Assembly: GCA_006386115.1 (NCBI GenBank)
Contig: VFIW01000003.1
Location: 62,001 to 126,000 of the forward strand
From: Globisporangium splendens
Lineage: Eukaryota > Oomycota > Peronosporomycetes > Pythiales > Pythiaceae
Direction: 5' to 3'
DNA: 64,000 bases
Each line of letters starts with the position of its first letter. Position 1 is the stretch's first letter. Positions 51,374 to 61,628 of this stretch are shown here, in pieces. A model generated the notes under the pieces. That model did no database searches. It had not been told where the DNA came from and saw only the letters and a program-made list of their open reading frames with translations. Both the position numbers and the translations under genes were made by a program.

Positions 51374-54300
51374 GGTTCGCTGATCCACTTGGAAGGTAAG
51401 GCTTCAGTCTACCCACATAAAATGTAGGGTGTAGTCGCATGCGTGTAGGAATGTCTAGTGTGTAGGCATCACCATTGCATTTAACTACCCTGAACGGTCC
51501 AATATATCTTGGCAGAAGTTTCGAACTCCCCAAGTTAGACACTGCGTGTTCAGGTAGATTAGCCGTGCTAAGTAATACAAGATCATTGATCTTATATACT
51601 TGCTTGTTCTTCCTTCCGCTCCTATCTGCTTGTTCCTTTTGCAGATCCTGAGCCTTTGCAATTGCGTCTCGAACAAACCTCACAACGGCTTGTCTCCTCA
51701 CAATAAAGTCATCGACTTGCTGTTCCTCGCGACTTGTCATGTCGTCTAGAGGTTTCATCGAGTCAAAATTCGCTTTTAACTCTGTGACAGCATTCAGATC
51801 CGACTGTGGCTCCTTAGCCATAGTCTCTCCCCCACTTAAGGTAGAAACCTCTCCCACTAGTGACGCTGGCACTCTCGGGTGGAGTCCGTAGTTCACATAG
51901 AACGGGGTATGACCTGTCGAGACATGCGTGGAGTTGTTCAACGCAAACTCTGCGAGAGGGAGAGACTCACTCCACTCTCCGAAAGACGTCGCATAACTGC
52001 GCAACACGTCTTCAAGGACACGATTCACTCGTTCAGTTTGGCCGTCTGTCTCTGGGTGTGCTGCTGTTGACATGGATAGTTTTGTATCCAAAATGCCAAA
52101 CAGAGTTCGCCAAAACCTAGACGTAAACCGAGTGTCACGGTCTGATACGATCTCCGAGGGCAGACCATGTAGACGGAACACCACGTCTACAAAGACTTTC
52201 GCAGTCATCTCTGCCGAGATCTTATCCGAGACCGGCGCAAGATGGACCATCTTGCTGAATCGGTCCACAAACACAGGATGCCATTGCGTCCGTGTTTGTC
52301 TCTTGGAAGTCCGAATATGAAATCCATACTCACAGACTTCCAACTGTCCTGAGGGACAGCCAATGAACGAAGTGGGGCCCGAGTAGAGCCGGATGGCTTA
52401 ACTCTTTGGCACACTTCGCAAGTCCTTACATACTTGCGCACCCACTTGTACATGTGAGGCCAGTAGTAATCTCGAGACAAGTTGAGAAACGTTTTCTCAC
52501 GTCCGAGATGGCCACTCGAAGGACCGTCATGATACTCGTACAAGAGTCGATGACGCAGACCTTCGTCGTTGGGGACAACGATCCTCGCTGGATCCCCTTC
52601 GTCAACCGTATAGTACAGCAGCTCATTGTGCATGCTGTAACGGTGAACACGCGATCTTGCTCTTGGTGGGAGGTTTTGGAGTGCCTTCTCTGAGGGATTC
52701 TTGAAATACTTGATCAGTTCTTGGCATGCTTCGTCTTGCTTGTATCCCTCAGTGATCTCTTCTTGGACTGTGCTTGTCACTCCCGTAGCAATCGCGTTGA
52801 CGTCTTCACAGAGTCGGCACGCTCCGTTCGTGTCGTCACTCTTGTTCTTCGGATCATAATCCGGACGTCTTGACAGCGCATCGGCAAGAATGTTTGACTT
52901 GCCGGGCTTATAATGTACAACAAAGTTGTACTCAGCGAAGAAGGAAAACCATCTTGCCATTCTTTGCGATAGGTGAGGCGTCTTTACAGCTGTCCGCAGT
53001 GATGCGTGATCAGTGTAAATAGCGAACTGCTTTTCACCAAGCAAATAGACTCGGAACTTTGCTAATGCATACTTCATGGCCAATAGTTCCTTGTCATGGA
53101 CCGGATAGTTCCGTTCTGCGGGCCTGAGTTGTCGTGACTGATACGACACAACTCTTTCTTTGCCCTCATCATCGTGTTGCATCAGTGCACACCCGATGGC
53201 ATAGTCGCTCGCATCGCAGACTACATGGAACGGCTTCTCATGGTCTGCGAGAGCTAGGACAGGAGCTTCTCTTAAGCTCTTCTTTACTTCGGCAAACGCT
53301 GCCTGATGTTCCTCTGACCATTCCCACTCATTATCTTTCTTCAAAAGACTCGTGAGGGGTTGCACTAACGCTGCATAGTTGCGCGTGTATTTGTGCAAAT
53401 AGTTGGCCAAACCCAGCCACTGACGTAGCTGTTTGACGTTCTGAGGAATAGGCCAATCGTCGATAGACTTGACCTTCTCAGGATCGACCCGAACGCCATT
53501 CTTGCCAACAAAGCAACCGAGTACAGGGATCTCGGGGGCGAAGAAGATGCATTTCTTCAAGTTAGCGTACAGTTTGTTCTCACGCATAACTTGAAAGACT
53601 TGACGAAGATGTTCAAGATGAACATCGACATCTTTCTTCCCTTCCGAGGCCTTACTATGAACGAATATGTCGTCAAAGTAGCTCGGTGCAAACTCTCTCA
53701 ATGGACGAAGTACATTCGTGACCATTCTGTTGAAAGTTGCTGGCGCGTTCTTCAGACCTTGTGGCATTACCATCCACTCCCACAGCATACCACTAGGGGT
53801 GCTTACTGCTGTAAATGGTACATCGCTCTCACGCATACGAATCTGATAGAACCCATCTTTCAGATCGATCGCGCTAAAGACAGTGCTGCCAACCATTCCA
53901 TCAAGGATCATATCCTTTCGTGGAACTGGGGTCTGAGCAGGTATGGTCGCATCATTCAATTTGTTGAATGCGTGAACAATGCGCCAACCGCCTGTGGCCT
54001 TCTTCACACAGAAGGTGGGACTACAGTGCGGAGACTTGCTCTCGCGCACATGGCCAGCCTTCTGTCGCTGCGCGAAGAACTCGTCGATCGCATCGACTTG
54101 TTCCTTCGGTAGCGGCCATTGCCTCGTGATACAGTACTTCGTTCCCGGAAGTACATCTATCTCGTGACGAATGCCTCTGTCCTGCGGCAATTCGTCCGGC
54201 ACTTTGTCTGGAAATATGTCCGCATATTCCTTGACAAGTCCATACACGGGGTTTGTCTTTAGAGCGTCCCACGACTGCTCATCAAACCTCTCCTTCCGTG

Positions 54301-55483
54301 TCCTCTCATCTAACACTTCCGCAGTGTTGATGACATCGTCGGCAACTTCATCGACGATCGCACAAATTTGCGAAATTTCGCCTTTCGCCAGGCTACGCTT
54401 AAGCGTCTTCTTGCTCATCAACGGCAAGGAAATCAATTCTTGAGCCAGACTTGGAGGATTTTCCACTTGTACGTGACGCACTATCTGGCTGTCACCTTCT
54501 TCATTGTAGACTGCGACGTTCACATATTCGCTTGAAGTGGCTTGTTCTTGTCGCTTCACTTCATCTTCTGCCTTTCTTGTGTCTTGATCAGGGACGCTTG
54601 CAGATCTTCGTTCTTCTTCGTCGGTCTTCTTGTCTTCTTTCCTTCTGCCAGAGCGGAACTCTTCATCGCTCTTGGCTACAGGAGTAGTCTTTTTCTGGCG
54701 CCTGACTACTCCACCTCCAGTGGTCTTCACGGGCTTGTCATTTGAGTGTGAGGGGCCATCGCACGCCTGACTCTCATTAGACACATCTTCAACAGATGTA
54801 TATGCCCAAATCACCTCTCTTGCTGCCTGGCAGCTGAGGTCTTCGTCGACTTGCTTGTCGACGCTGATCTTCTTCTTCTTCCAGTCAATGCTCGGTTGGT
54901 ACCTTCTCAACCAGGGCATTCCCAGAATCAGATCAAACTTGTCATCGAGGTCGAGTAGAATAAACTCATCTTCGCCTCGGAAATCATCACATTCGATTGC
55001 CATACGCAACACGCGCTTAGGCATCGTCACTTTCGATCCATTCGCCAAGCGAACGATCATTTCCTTGTTCGAGATAGGCAGGTCCAAACCTTGCCTTCTC
55101 GCCACTTGTGTGCGGACAAAATTGTTCGACGCACCAGTGTCTACAAGAGCCCGTAGAGGTTCTGAATAACCATCTACCTTAACCTTGTGGACTATCAAGG
55201 CTGGCTCTTGCTCGACACGCTCACATCTGTTCGCGGAAACTTCATGTGCGTTGCGCACACCGGGGCAAGAGTTCTGCGCTTCCACGACATTCACAGAACT
55301 CTTTGTTCGCCCAGTAGGGAGCCCCGCTCCTACTGGTCGTTCCCGTTTTTTGGCTGTTGGGAACGCTCGAATCGCCGGCCTCTGCCTGATCGATTCGATT
55401 GCGAACCGTGTGTCGCTTGCTGGCTTGGCAAGGACACCTTGCAATTTCTTGCGATGTGACCGGGCTTGCCACAACGGAAACAC
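50649..55483 (-). pseudogene. Ty3/gypsy pol with chromodomain, element B, one frameshift
   Basis: Entered by -1 frameshift from gag; codons run in the -1 frame from 55351. Protease LVDTGASNNFV; RT with FSAIDLKDGFYQIRM, MPQGLKNAPATFNRM and SYFDDIFVHSK; RNase H VVCDASDYAIGCALMQHDD; integrase HHCC domain (HLGREKTFLNLSRDYYW, TCEVCQ). The frame then breaks near 52274, where one base at a G pair is missing. It resumes with VFVDRFSKMVHLAPV, SDRDTRFTSRFW, HPETDGQTERVNRVLED, a YIGPFRVV module and a C-terminal chromodomain (YRVRWLGYPPDSDTWEP). The chromodomain may steer integration to marked chromatin. The region 50649-51373 is also open in antisense. Confidence 0.92.
55311..55351 (-). other. Programmed -1 ribosomal frameshift signal, gag/pol of element B
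   Basis: On the minus strand A AAA AAC (55351-55345) is in gag phase. An 8-nt spacer follows, then a hairpin whose 8-bp lower stem (CCAGTAGG with CCTACTGG) equals that of element A. The upper stem is AGC/GCT with a bulge instead of GG/CC, so pairing is kept with different bases. The gag stop (55332-55330) lies in the stem. Slipping yields KKRERPVGAGLPTG, the start of the pol frame. Confidence 0.85.
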
Positions 55484-56373
55484 TTCCCGTCATTGCGTGG
55501 GTATCTGCTTGTAGTCGCATCGGCATACGAGATGTCCATCGGTTCTGGACCGTCGTGTGTGACTGCGTGTTGTCGAACAGGGCGAGGGCCGAAACCGTTG
55601 AACTTGGCTTGCTTGATGCTGAATTCTTCTTGCATCGCTCGCTCGATGGCTTCATCCAGCGTCTTGGAGTACTCGCGGAACAGCTGGTTCCGAATTGGAC
55701 CATCATTGAGCCCTGCCATGAATGTCACAACTTGCGTTGAGGCATCAATCGGCTCATTCACGATACTTGACACGAGGTATCGTGCTCGTTGAGCGTACGA
55801 GTGTAGGTCGTATTTACCCTGACGAAGCTTTAAGAACTCAGCGCGAGCCCGAAATTCGCTCTGCGGAGGCTCAAAAGCCTTCTTCAGCTCTCGCTTGAAG
55901 TCGTCCAGGTCGTAGAAGCAATGTGGCTCCGCCAATCGCTTCCCATACGCCCAACTCTTCGCTCGACCCGCAAGGTTTGACATCGCAAACAACACTTGCT
56001 GCATTGGGTCCCGTAGTTGTCTTGCAGTGATTGCTGCATCCAACTCAACGAACCATCTCGCTAGAGGTTCGTTCTCTCCGCCACGGTACGGAGATACATC
56101 GAGCTTCAGAGGTGCCACTCTCATCGTTGTGACAGGAGTTGCAGGCTGTCGATGAGAGCTCACGATCTCGTGATGCATGAAGCTCGTAGCCGCGTTCCTC
56201 TGCTCATCCGGTGACGCTGATCTCAGCAAACTGATCACAGCCGCCTCACCGATGACCGCTCGCATACGCTCGAGGGCTGCCCACTCGTGGCTCGACAAAT
56301 GAGGAAAATGCTCATTCGTCAGCTCCACGGTCTCTCCAGGCATCGAGCCCATCGGCGTCTCAATCCCTTCCAT
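55330..56373 (-). CDS. Ty3/gypsy gag, element B, 347 aa
   Basis: Structural protein of the particle. Retrotransposon gag domain (NEHFPHLSSHEWAALERM, LARWFVELDAAITARQLRD, QVVTFMAGLNDGPIRNQLF) and one CCHC nucleocapsid knuckle CFRCGKPGHIARNC near residue 305. The frame is intact, unlike the copy in element A. It starts at the ATG at 56373, about 110 bases inside the 5' LTR. Its end overlaps pol at the frameshift signal. Confidence 0.93.
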   Translation of the reverse strand: MEGIETPMGSMPGETVELTNEHFPHLSSHEWAALERMRAVIGEAAVISLLRSASPDEQRNAATSFMHHEIVSSHRQPATPVTTMRVAPLKLDVSPYRGGENEPLARWFVELDAAITARQLRDPMQQVLFAMSNLAGRAKSWAYGKRLAEPHCFYDLDDFKRELKKAFEPPQSEFRARAEFLKLRQGKYDLHSYAQRARYLVSSIVNEPIDASTQVVTFMAGLNDGPIRNQLFREYSKTLDEAIERAMQEEFSIKQAKFNGFGPRPVRQHAVTHDGPEPMDISYADATTSRYPRNDGKCFRCGKPGHIARNCKVSLPSQQATHGSQSNRSGRGRRFERSQQPKNGNDQ

Positions 56374-56463
56374 TGTTTCTCACAATCGGACAGGGGTCTT
56401 GGAATGTCCGCGCACGCTACACAAGCGGCCTATGCAGACTCTTGACTTGGTCGTTGGAAGGAC

Positions 56464-56480
56464 TACGAAGTGCTACCAGG
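56464..56480 (-). other. Candidate primer-binding site of element B
   Basis: On the minus strand CCTGGTAGCACTTCG immediately follows the 5' LTR and is identical in element A. TGGTAGCA could pair with the 3' end of an initiator-Met tRNA, the usual primer in this group, but only about 8 bases fit. Confidence 0.45.
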
Positions 56481-57088
56481 TGTAAGAGGCTATCCGAGAC
56501 AGCCTCAAACACGGCACGCACGCTTGCGCTTGAGAGGAAGACTTGAGGGGAACTTGGCAAAAATGCAACTGAATTGAAATGAGCTTATGGTTCCTGACAC
56601 TACATGTAAAACACCACTAGGGCTCCTACAGGTTTTATAACTAAAACCTAAACATGCACAATAAAACCTATGAATCTGATATATAAAACCTTGGGTACAC
56701 TGAGGTTGAACCTACTGGATCTTCGAGAAACTTGAACTTGAAGTACCGCGAAGATTCCCTGCGAAGTGATTGGCTCACGCCACTCACTTCAGGTGGTAGA
56801 GACACGTCCGTCTCATCACCAGTGTTGTTTCCCCAAGTAGGAACCATCATTCACATGTCTAGAGTACTGTTGTGCGTAATCACGCCGAATCTCAATGATT
56901 GCGAGCGACCAACACTCAACTCAGACACAGATTGCTCTGATGTCAGACGATGACGTCACCTGTGCATGTGGGGATCACTTTTATGTGTTTCCCCCAATAC
57001 CTTCGCACCCACAATGCACTTCCACAAGGTGGTGTGTGACACACACAAAGAGCCACCTTGCATGTAATGGCAACCTTAGCCCATCACA
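56481..57088 (-). repeat. 5' LTR of element B (608 bp)
   Basis: Pairs with 49637-50247, with scattered differences and small indels. Starts TGTAAG and ends ATCACA on the plus strand, so one terminal base pair of the inverted repeat has changed. A TATA-like TTTATATATCAG lies on the minus strand. Confidence 0.92.
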
Positions 57089-57508
57089 CGAGACGACATG
57101 TTCAAGACGTGTGCCAAGTGGTGGAGATCGTCCGAGCAGATCAGTGAACTGTCTCGAGCGACGAAGGCACTCGGCTTCTTCGAGCTCATGCTGATGTCGA
57201 TCGCGCCGACGATCTTCAGCAACGACCACTGGATCCACTACATCACTGGTCAGCCGGTGGAGTGGATCCCCGCGCACCACACGAGACTCCTCCACCCCAA
57301 CACTCTCCTCATGCTCTTGCGGTCAGACCTTGGTGCGCACTGCTTGAGCCAGTGGAACGAAGTGCAGTGGCAGGGGTACTTGCTCGACGACCTGGAAGAG
57401 CTTCGCAAGCTCGATGGGTACTACCCGGTCGAGGAGTCGGTGCTGCAGCTCCGAGTTGTCGAGGGAGAGGTGGTGCTGGTAGCGGGAGGCTTGGCCACTC
57501 GTTGCTAA
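57089..57508 (+). pseudogene. C-terminal part of LINE 1 ORF1, cut off by element B
   Basis: A 136-codon run (from ATG 57098) ends TAA 57506-57508, just before ORF2. It is protein-like: LGFFELMLMSIAPTIF, HHTRLLHPNTLLMLLRSDLG, LDDLEELRKLDGYYPVEESV. It begins directly at the right edge of the LTR element, and its frame matches ORF1 if a 4-bp target duplication is removed. I therefore take it as the displaced C-terminus of ORF1 rather than a separate gene. It overlaps the open start of the ORF2 frame (57483). Confidence 0.7.
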
Positions 57509-60500
57509 ACCAACCTCGGCTCAACCCTCGTGGAGCAACGTTAGTGTCGTGTCCGTCAACGCTAACGGCATCAAGAAGAACGGTCACCTATTTATAGACA
57601 GCGTGCTATCGAAACACTCGGTGGCATGCGTCCAAGAAACCAAGTTGAGCGACAGAACGCATCTGTCCAAGTTCAAGTTCCACCTCGACTCGAGCTTCAA
57701 GCACCGAGTCTTTGTGAACGACCCCAACTCACAGCTCGATCGACCGACGCGAGGAAGGAGCAATGGAGTGCTCACGGTGCTCCGCTCCGACTTCCCAGGC
57801 TTCGACACGGCGGAAGAGGTCTCTCAACTCTCAGTCCCAGGTCGGTACATCGTCGTGAAAGTGATGGTTGAGAGTACTCCCATCTACATCCACAACGTGT
57901 ACGCGCCAGTGGACCAGCAAGAGAAACAACAATTCTTCTCGAGTCTGGACACCGAAGGGTTCGAAGATCAAGCGACACATTTTGTGTTGGGAGATCTCAA
58001 CACTCCTCTAGATCCCAGACTCGACTCATCGTCTCCCGACTTGCGCTACGACCCTGGCAGGTCCAGCTGCTTGGAGTGGCTGGCGAAGCTGGGTGTCGTG
58101 GACGCGTGGCGGATCCACTATGACACCAAGCGAGTCTTCACTGGTCCTCTTCCTCGGAAGAACCGACTCGACTACATCTTGCTGTCCGAAGACTTCTACA
58201 CGCGCTTCTACGACGACTCCAAGTACTTCCTGCCGAAGCATGCTGGTGATCACCTCGCTCACAGTGTGAGCTTCCGGTCTGGTTCGCAGCTCCATGGTCG
58301 AGGGTACTGGAAGTTCCCTCGCTACCTCCTCGAGTACCCACTCGTGGTCTCGGCGATCGAGAAGGAGGCAGAGATGGTGCTCGACAAGCTTCGCACTTCG
58401 ACATACCCTGGCAAGGTGTGGGAGAAGTGGAAGGAGAGCATCAAGTCCCAGCTCCAAGACGTGCAGAAGAAGCTTCGCATGCAAGACACAGCTGCAATCG
58501 AAGAGGCTCAAGCTGCGTTGGACCAAGCGGCTGCTCGCTATCGAGATGCGTCGACCGAGAACAACCGCAGCGAGTTCGACGAAGCCATGAAGATGTACAA
58601 GGAGACGGTCACGAGGACAAGCCAGTACAACCAGGACAGTGCGTTTGACTTCCAAGCGACCAACTCTGAAAAGTCGACCAAGCACTTCTTCCGTCCATTG
58701 GACACGAGCTTGAGAAGGGTCTCGATCGAGGGGGTGGTGACACCGAGTGGCAGTGTCTCATCGAATCCTCAAGAGATATCGCTTCGCTTCCTGGAACACT
58801 GGGGATCCGAGATGGGAGATCCCGACAGTCCAGCAGGAAGAGCTCCTCCACCGGACGAAACCATCCAACGCAAGCTTCTCGACTCCATCGTCCGGTTCAC
58901 GTCGGAGACGGACCGAGACACCCTGAATGCACCAGTCACGTCTCACGATCTGGCGGATGCTATTCGACACATGAAGGCGACGTCGGCTCCTGGCATGGAC
59001 GGCTTGACTGCTGTTTTCTACCAGGTCGCTCCGGACGTCTTCGGTGAGTGTCTCAGTCTTGTCTTCAACGACCAACTCCGACGCAGGGTTCTGCTCCCTT
59101 CTCAACGCAAGTCTGCCGTCGTGCTTCTCCACAAGAAAGGCTCGAGAGCACAACCAGGCAACTACCGACCGATCGCACTCATCCCGGTGGATGTCAAGGT
59201 GCTCTCGAAGGCTCTCACCTATCGACTGCAAAGTGTCGTACCGGACCTGGTCCACGCGGATCAGAAAGGGTTCGTCAAAGGTCGATCGATCCATCACCAT
59301 GTGCGGTTCCTCGCGGATCTGCAGGACTTGGTGACGAGTCGAGACGAAGAAGCGTATGCTCTGTTCTTGGACTTCGAGAAGGCGTTCGACCGAGTGAACT
59401 GGGACTACATGTTCCGGCTGCTCGAGCGAATGGGGTGTGGTTCGGAGTTTGTGCAGTGGGTGAGACTGCTGTACACCGAGCCGCAAGCGCACCTCGTCAT
59501 CAACCAGAACATCCAGCCTGTGCTGTTCCCGACACGGGGAGTGAAGCAAGGCGACCCGCTCTCTGCGCTTCTCTTCCTTCTCACGATCGAGCCACTAGGA
59601 AACCTGCTGCGGTCCCACGAAGAGTTCGGAGTGTGCCTCACCGAGGATCACACATCCACCAGTGTCTTCTTCGCAGACGACACGACTCTCCTGGGAGGCT
59701 CCATTGCGAGCGTGCAAGCGCAGCTTGAGCTCGTGGAGGAGTACTGCAACGGGTCTGGCGCGAAGCTCAATCTCGGCAAGTCGAACCTGATGGCGCTGAA
59801 TCGGAACGAGATCTGTCCCCAGCTCCCAGGTGTGCATGTGCTTGGTCGAGCCGAGTCGGTCAAGTTCCTCGGAATCCCCTTCAGTCAGTCGCCAGTCAAC
59901 GACGACATCGTCAACTTCCTCGAGCAACGCTTCTACGACGGCTTCAAGATGTGGTACAGACGAGCAAGGACTCTTCGCGGTCGTCTTCTTGTGGCGCAAA
60001 CGATGGTCTTGTCTCGCTTGTGGCACTACACCCAGCACGTGTCGATTCCACCCTCGGTCGTGAAGAGGTGGCAGTCGATGCTGAATCGGTTCGTCTTGAG
60101 TCGGAAGCACGATCGAGACGCAAGCCACATCCAGCTCATTCCGAAGGAGTTCTTGTATCTCCCGAGGAGTGACGGTGGTCTGCAGATCCCGAGCATCGAA
60201 GCACAACTGAAGCGACAACGCCTCCAGCATCTGCTCCAGTTCATGCGATCGGCGAGCAAGCCAGACGAGCGAAGCTGGACGACACCGAGTGCGGAGCTGC
60301 TCGCAGCGGTTCTTCCTCGAGTCGGTCGACGCACGGCGCTCGACTTCCTCATAGTGTCTCCTCTTCGACATGGCACGATGATCAAGTGGGAGTTGATCTC
60401 TGGTTGGTGGAAGGAGACGTGGGTCTGGTGGTACAAGATCCGATGGGAGATCTCGTGGCACGACCTCCCGACGGACGAGCGTGTCTGGTACGGACTTCAT

Positions 60501-61628
60501 CAACCGATCTGGTTCCACTCGGACCCAGACCTCCACTACGAGCAGACACCAAGGAGTCTCACTGCCAACGCTCACCGTCGCTGTCTTGGGATGTGTCCTG
60601 AACCCCAGCGTGGGTTCCGTCTGCACATCTCGATAGTCTTCGGGTTGCGTTCGCTGGCTGACTTCATGCGAGGTCGAAACTCGTGGCCAAGCTGCAACGA
60701 GTTCGTGGAGAGGCATCTCGACATCACACTCGCCTCAATCGCTGTTGGCGTCCAAGCGCAGTGGCTCCGAGCGTTGTACAAGGAAGCTTCCCAAGTGGTA
60801 ACTCGGTTGGGTGGACTGCAGACTGTGTTTGCGAGCGACACACCTCGTCGTCCCCCTTCACCGTACCTTGGCTGCACGAGTGGATCGAAGGTGTGCGTGG
60901 TGCCAGCGATCCCGAGGAGCGCGCTCCTCCGTGTGGTCTGGACCCCGACACCGCCCAACAAACCACATCCGATGACGCTCCACAACCAGAGCATCGGCGA
61001 CGACGAGATCAAGGAGTTCGTGAACCTCAGCAAGCACCTGCGCAGGATCCTGCTCCCCGTGTTCGAGGATCTGCAGTTTCGCCTCGCGTTCCGACTCCTC
61101 CCCGTGCGGTCACGATTCTGGTTTCTTCAGACGTCGAACCCGCGCGTCGTCTACTGCGTCCGCGACGGATGCGATGCGATCGAGACCGAGAAGCACCTGT
61201 TCTTCGAGTGCGCTCTCGCAGCGAGGGTCTGGGAGCACGTGCGACTTCTCATGGCGCCGTTCTTCCGTTCACACCCGACGTGGACAGCAATAGCAACAGC
61301 GAAGAAGCCTGTCATCCAGGACGAATGGAAGGAGTGCGAGGACGTCATCTGTGATGTGTGGCACACGCTCCGCGCAGTGGCTCTTCACTTCCTCTGGTCG
61401 GATCGCAACCGGTGCTTGTTCGATGGAAGACAGCCCACACCGGTGACCCCTGCAATGGCAGTCATCTACACAACGGTCAGTGCACACATCCGACACAACA
61501 TGAGAAGAAGATATGAAGACGAAGACTTACGGTCGCTCAAGAGAGTGGTGATGAAGATGAGGACGCTCCAGGCATTCGACGACTTCCTGGCAGCTCACCC
61601 GACGATGTTCCAAATTCGGAAACGTTAA
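57483..61628 (+). CDS. LINE 1 ORF2: endonuclease plus reverse transcriptase, about 1360-1380 aa
   Basis: The frame is open from 57483 to 61628. The first part (from 57549, a GTG) reads SVNANGIKKNGHLF with VACVQETKL, NVYAPVDQQEK, FVLGDLNTPLDPRLD, KNRLDYILLSED and GDHLAH: an EEP-type endonuclease with its catalytic residues. RT follows (MKATSAPGMDGLTAVFYQ, ALFLDFEKAFDRVNWDYMF, TRGVKQGDPLSALLF, SVFFADDTTLLGG near residue 707), then a C-terminal zinc-binding segment CVRDGCDAIETEKHLFFEC (about residue 1200). No ATG lies near the start, so initiation is probably coupled to ORF1 or by frameshift. The coding frame is intact. Confidence 0.92.
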   Translation, partial: REAWPLVAKPTSAQPSWSNVSVVSVNANGIKKNGHLFIDSVLSKHSVACVQETKLSDRTHLSKFKFHLDSSFKHRVFVNDPNSQLDRPTRGRSNGVLTVLRSDFPGFDTAEEVSQLSVPGRYIVVKVMVESTPIYIHNVYAPVDQQEKQQFFSSLDTEGFEDQATHFVLGDLNTPLDPRLDSSSPDLRYDPGRSSCLEWLAKLGVVDAWRIHYDTKRVFTGPLPRKNRLDYILLSEDFYTRFYDDSKYFLPKHAGDHLAHSVSFRSGSQLHGRGYWKFPRYLLEYPLVVSAIEKEAEMVLDKLRTSTYPGKVWEKWKESIKSQLQDVQKKLRMQDTAAIEEAQAALDQAAARYRDASTENNRSEFDEAMKMYKETVTRTSQYNQDSAFDFQATNSEKSTKHFFRPLDTSLRRVSIEGVVTPSGSVSSNPQEISLRFLEHWGSEMGDPDSPAGRAPPPDETIQRKLLDSIVRFTSETDRDTLNAPVTSHDLADAIRHMKATSAPGMDGLTAVFYQVAPDVFGECLSLVFNDQLRRRVLLPSQRKSAVVLLHKKGSRAQPGNYRPIALIPVDVKVLSKALTYRLQSVVPDLVHADQKGFVKGRSIHHHVRFLADLQDLVTSRDEEAYALFLDFEKAFDRVNWDYMFRLLERMGCGSEFVQWVRLLYTEPQAHLVINQNIQPVLFPTRGVKQGDPLSALLFLLTIEPLGNLLRSHEEFGVCLTEDHTSTSVFFADDTTLLGGSIASVQAQLELVEEYCNGSGAKLNLGKSNLMALNRNEICPQLPGVHVLGRAESVKFLGIPFSQSPVNDDIVNFLEQRFYDGFKMWYRRARTLRGRLLVAQTMVLSRLWHYTQHVSIPPSVVKRWQSMLNRFVLSRKHDRDASHIQLIPKEFLYLPRSDGGLQIPSIEAQLKRQRLQHLLQFMRSASKPDERSWTTPSAELLAAVLPRVGRRTALDFLIVSPLRHGTMIKWELISGWWKETWVWWYKIRWEISWHDLPTDERVWYGLHQPIWFHSDPDLHYEQTPRSLTANAHRRCLGMCPEPQRGFRLHISIVFGLRSLADFMRGRNSWPSCNEFVERHLDITLASIAVGVQAQWLRALYKEASQVVTRLGGLQTVFASDTPRRPPSPYLGCTSGSKVCVVPAIPRSALLRVVWTPTPPNKPHPMTLHNQSIGDDEIKEFVNLSKHLRRILLPVFEDLQFRLAFRLLPVRSRFWFLQTSNPRVVYCVRDGCDAIETEKHLFFECALAARVWEHVRLLMAPFFRSHPTWTAIATAKKPVIQDEWKECEDVICDVWHTLRAVALHFLWSDRNRCLFDGRQPTPVTPAMAVIYTTVSAHIRHNMRRRYEDEDLRSLKRVVMKMRTLQAFDDFLAAHPTMFQIRKR

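Larger units (their letters stand above)
49637..57088 (-). mobile_element. Ty3/gypsy chromodomain retrotransposon B, complete, 7452 bp, nested in LINE 1
   Basis: Minus-strand order: 5' LTR (57088-56481), primer-binding region, gag (56373-55330), frameshift signal, pol (protease, RT, RNase H, integrase, chromodomain, to 50649), polypurine tract, 3' LTR (50247-49637). The two LTRs are similar but differ at a fair number of sites, so the insertion is not brand new. Expected flanking repeats are not perfect: 4 bases before (CGGA) and after (CGAG) do not match, although the LINE ORF1 frame across the insertion fits a 4-bp duplication. A single-base loss interrupts pol. Confidence 0.93.

Noticed and set aside
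59595..60716. 373-codon minus-strand frame inside LINE ORF2
   Set aside because: Antisense of the RT region with no motif and low-complexity composition. Unlike the antisense ORF in element B, it shows no coiled coil or basic domain.
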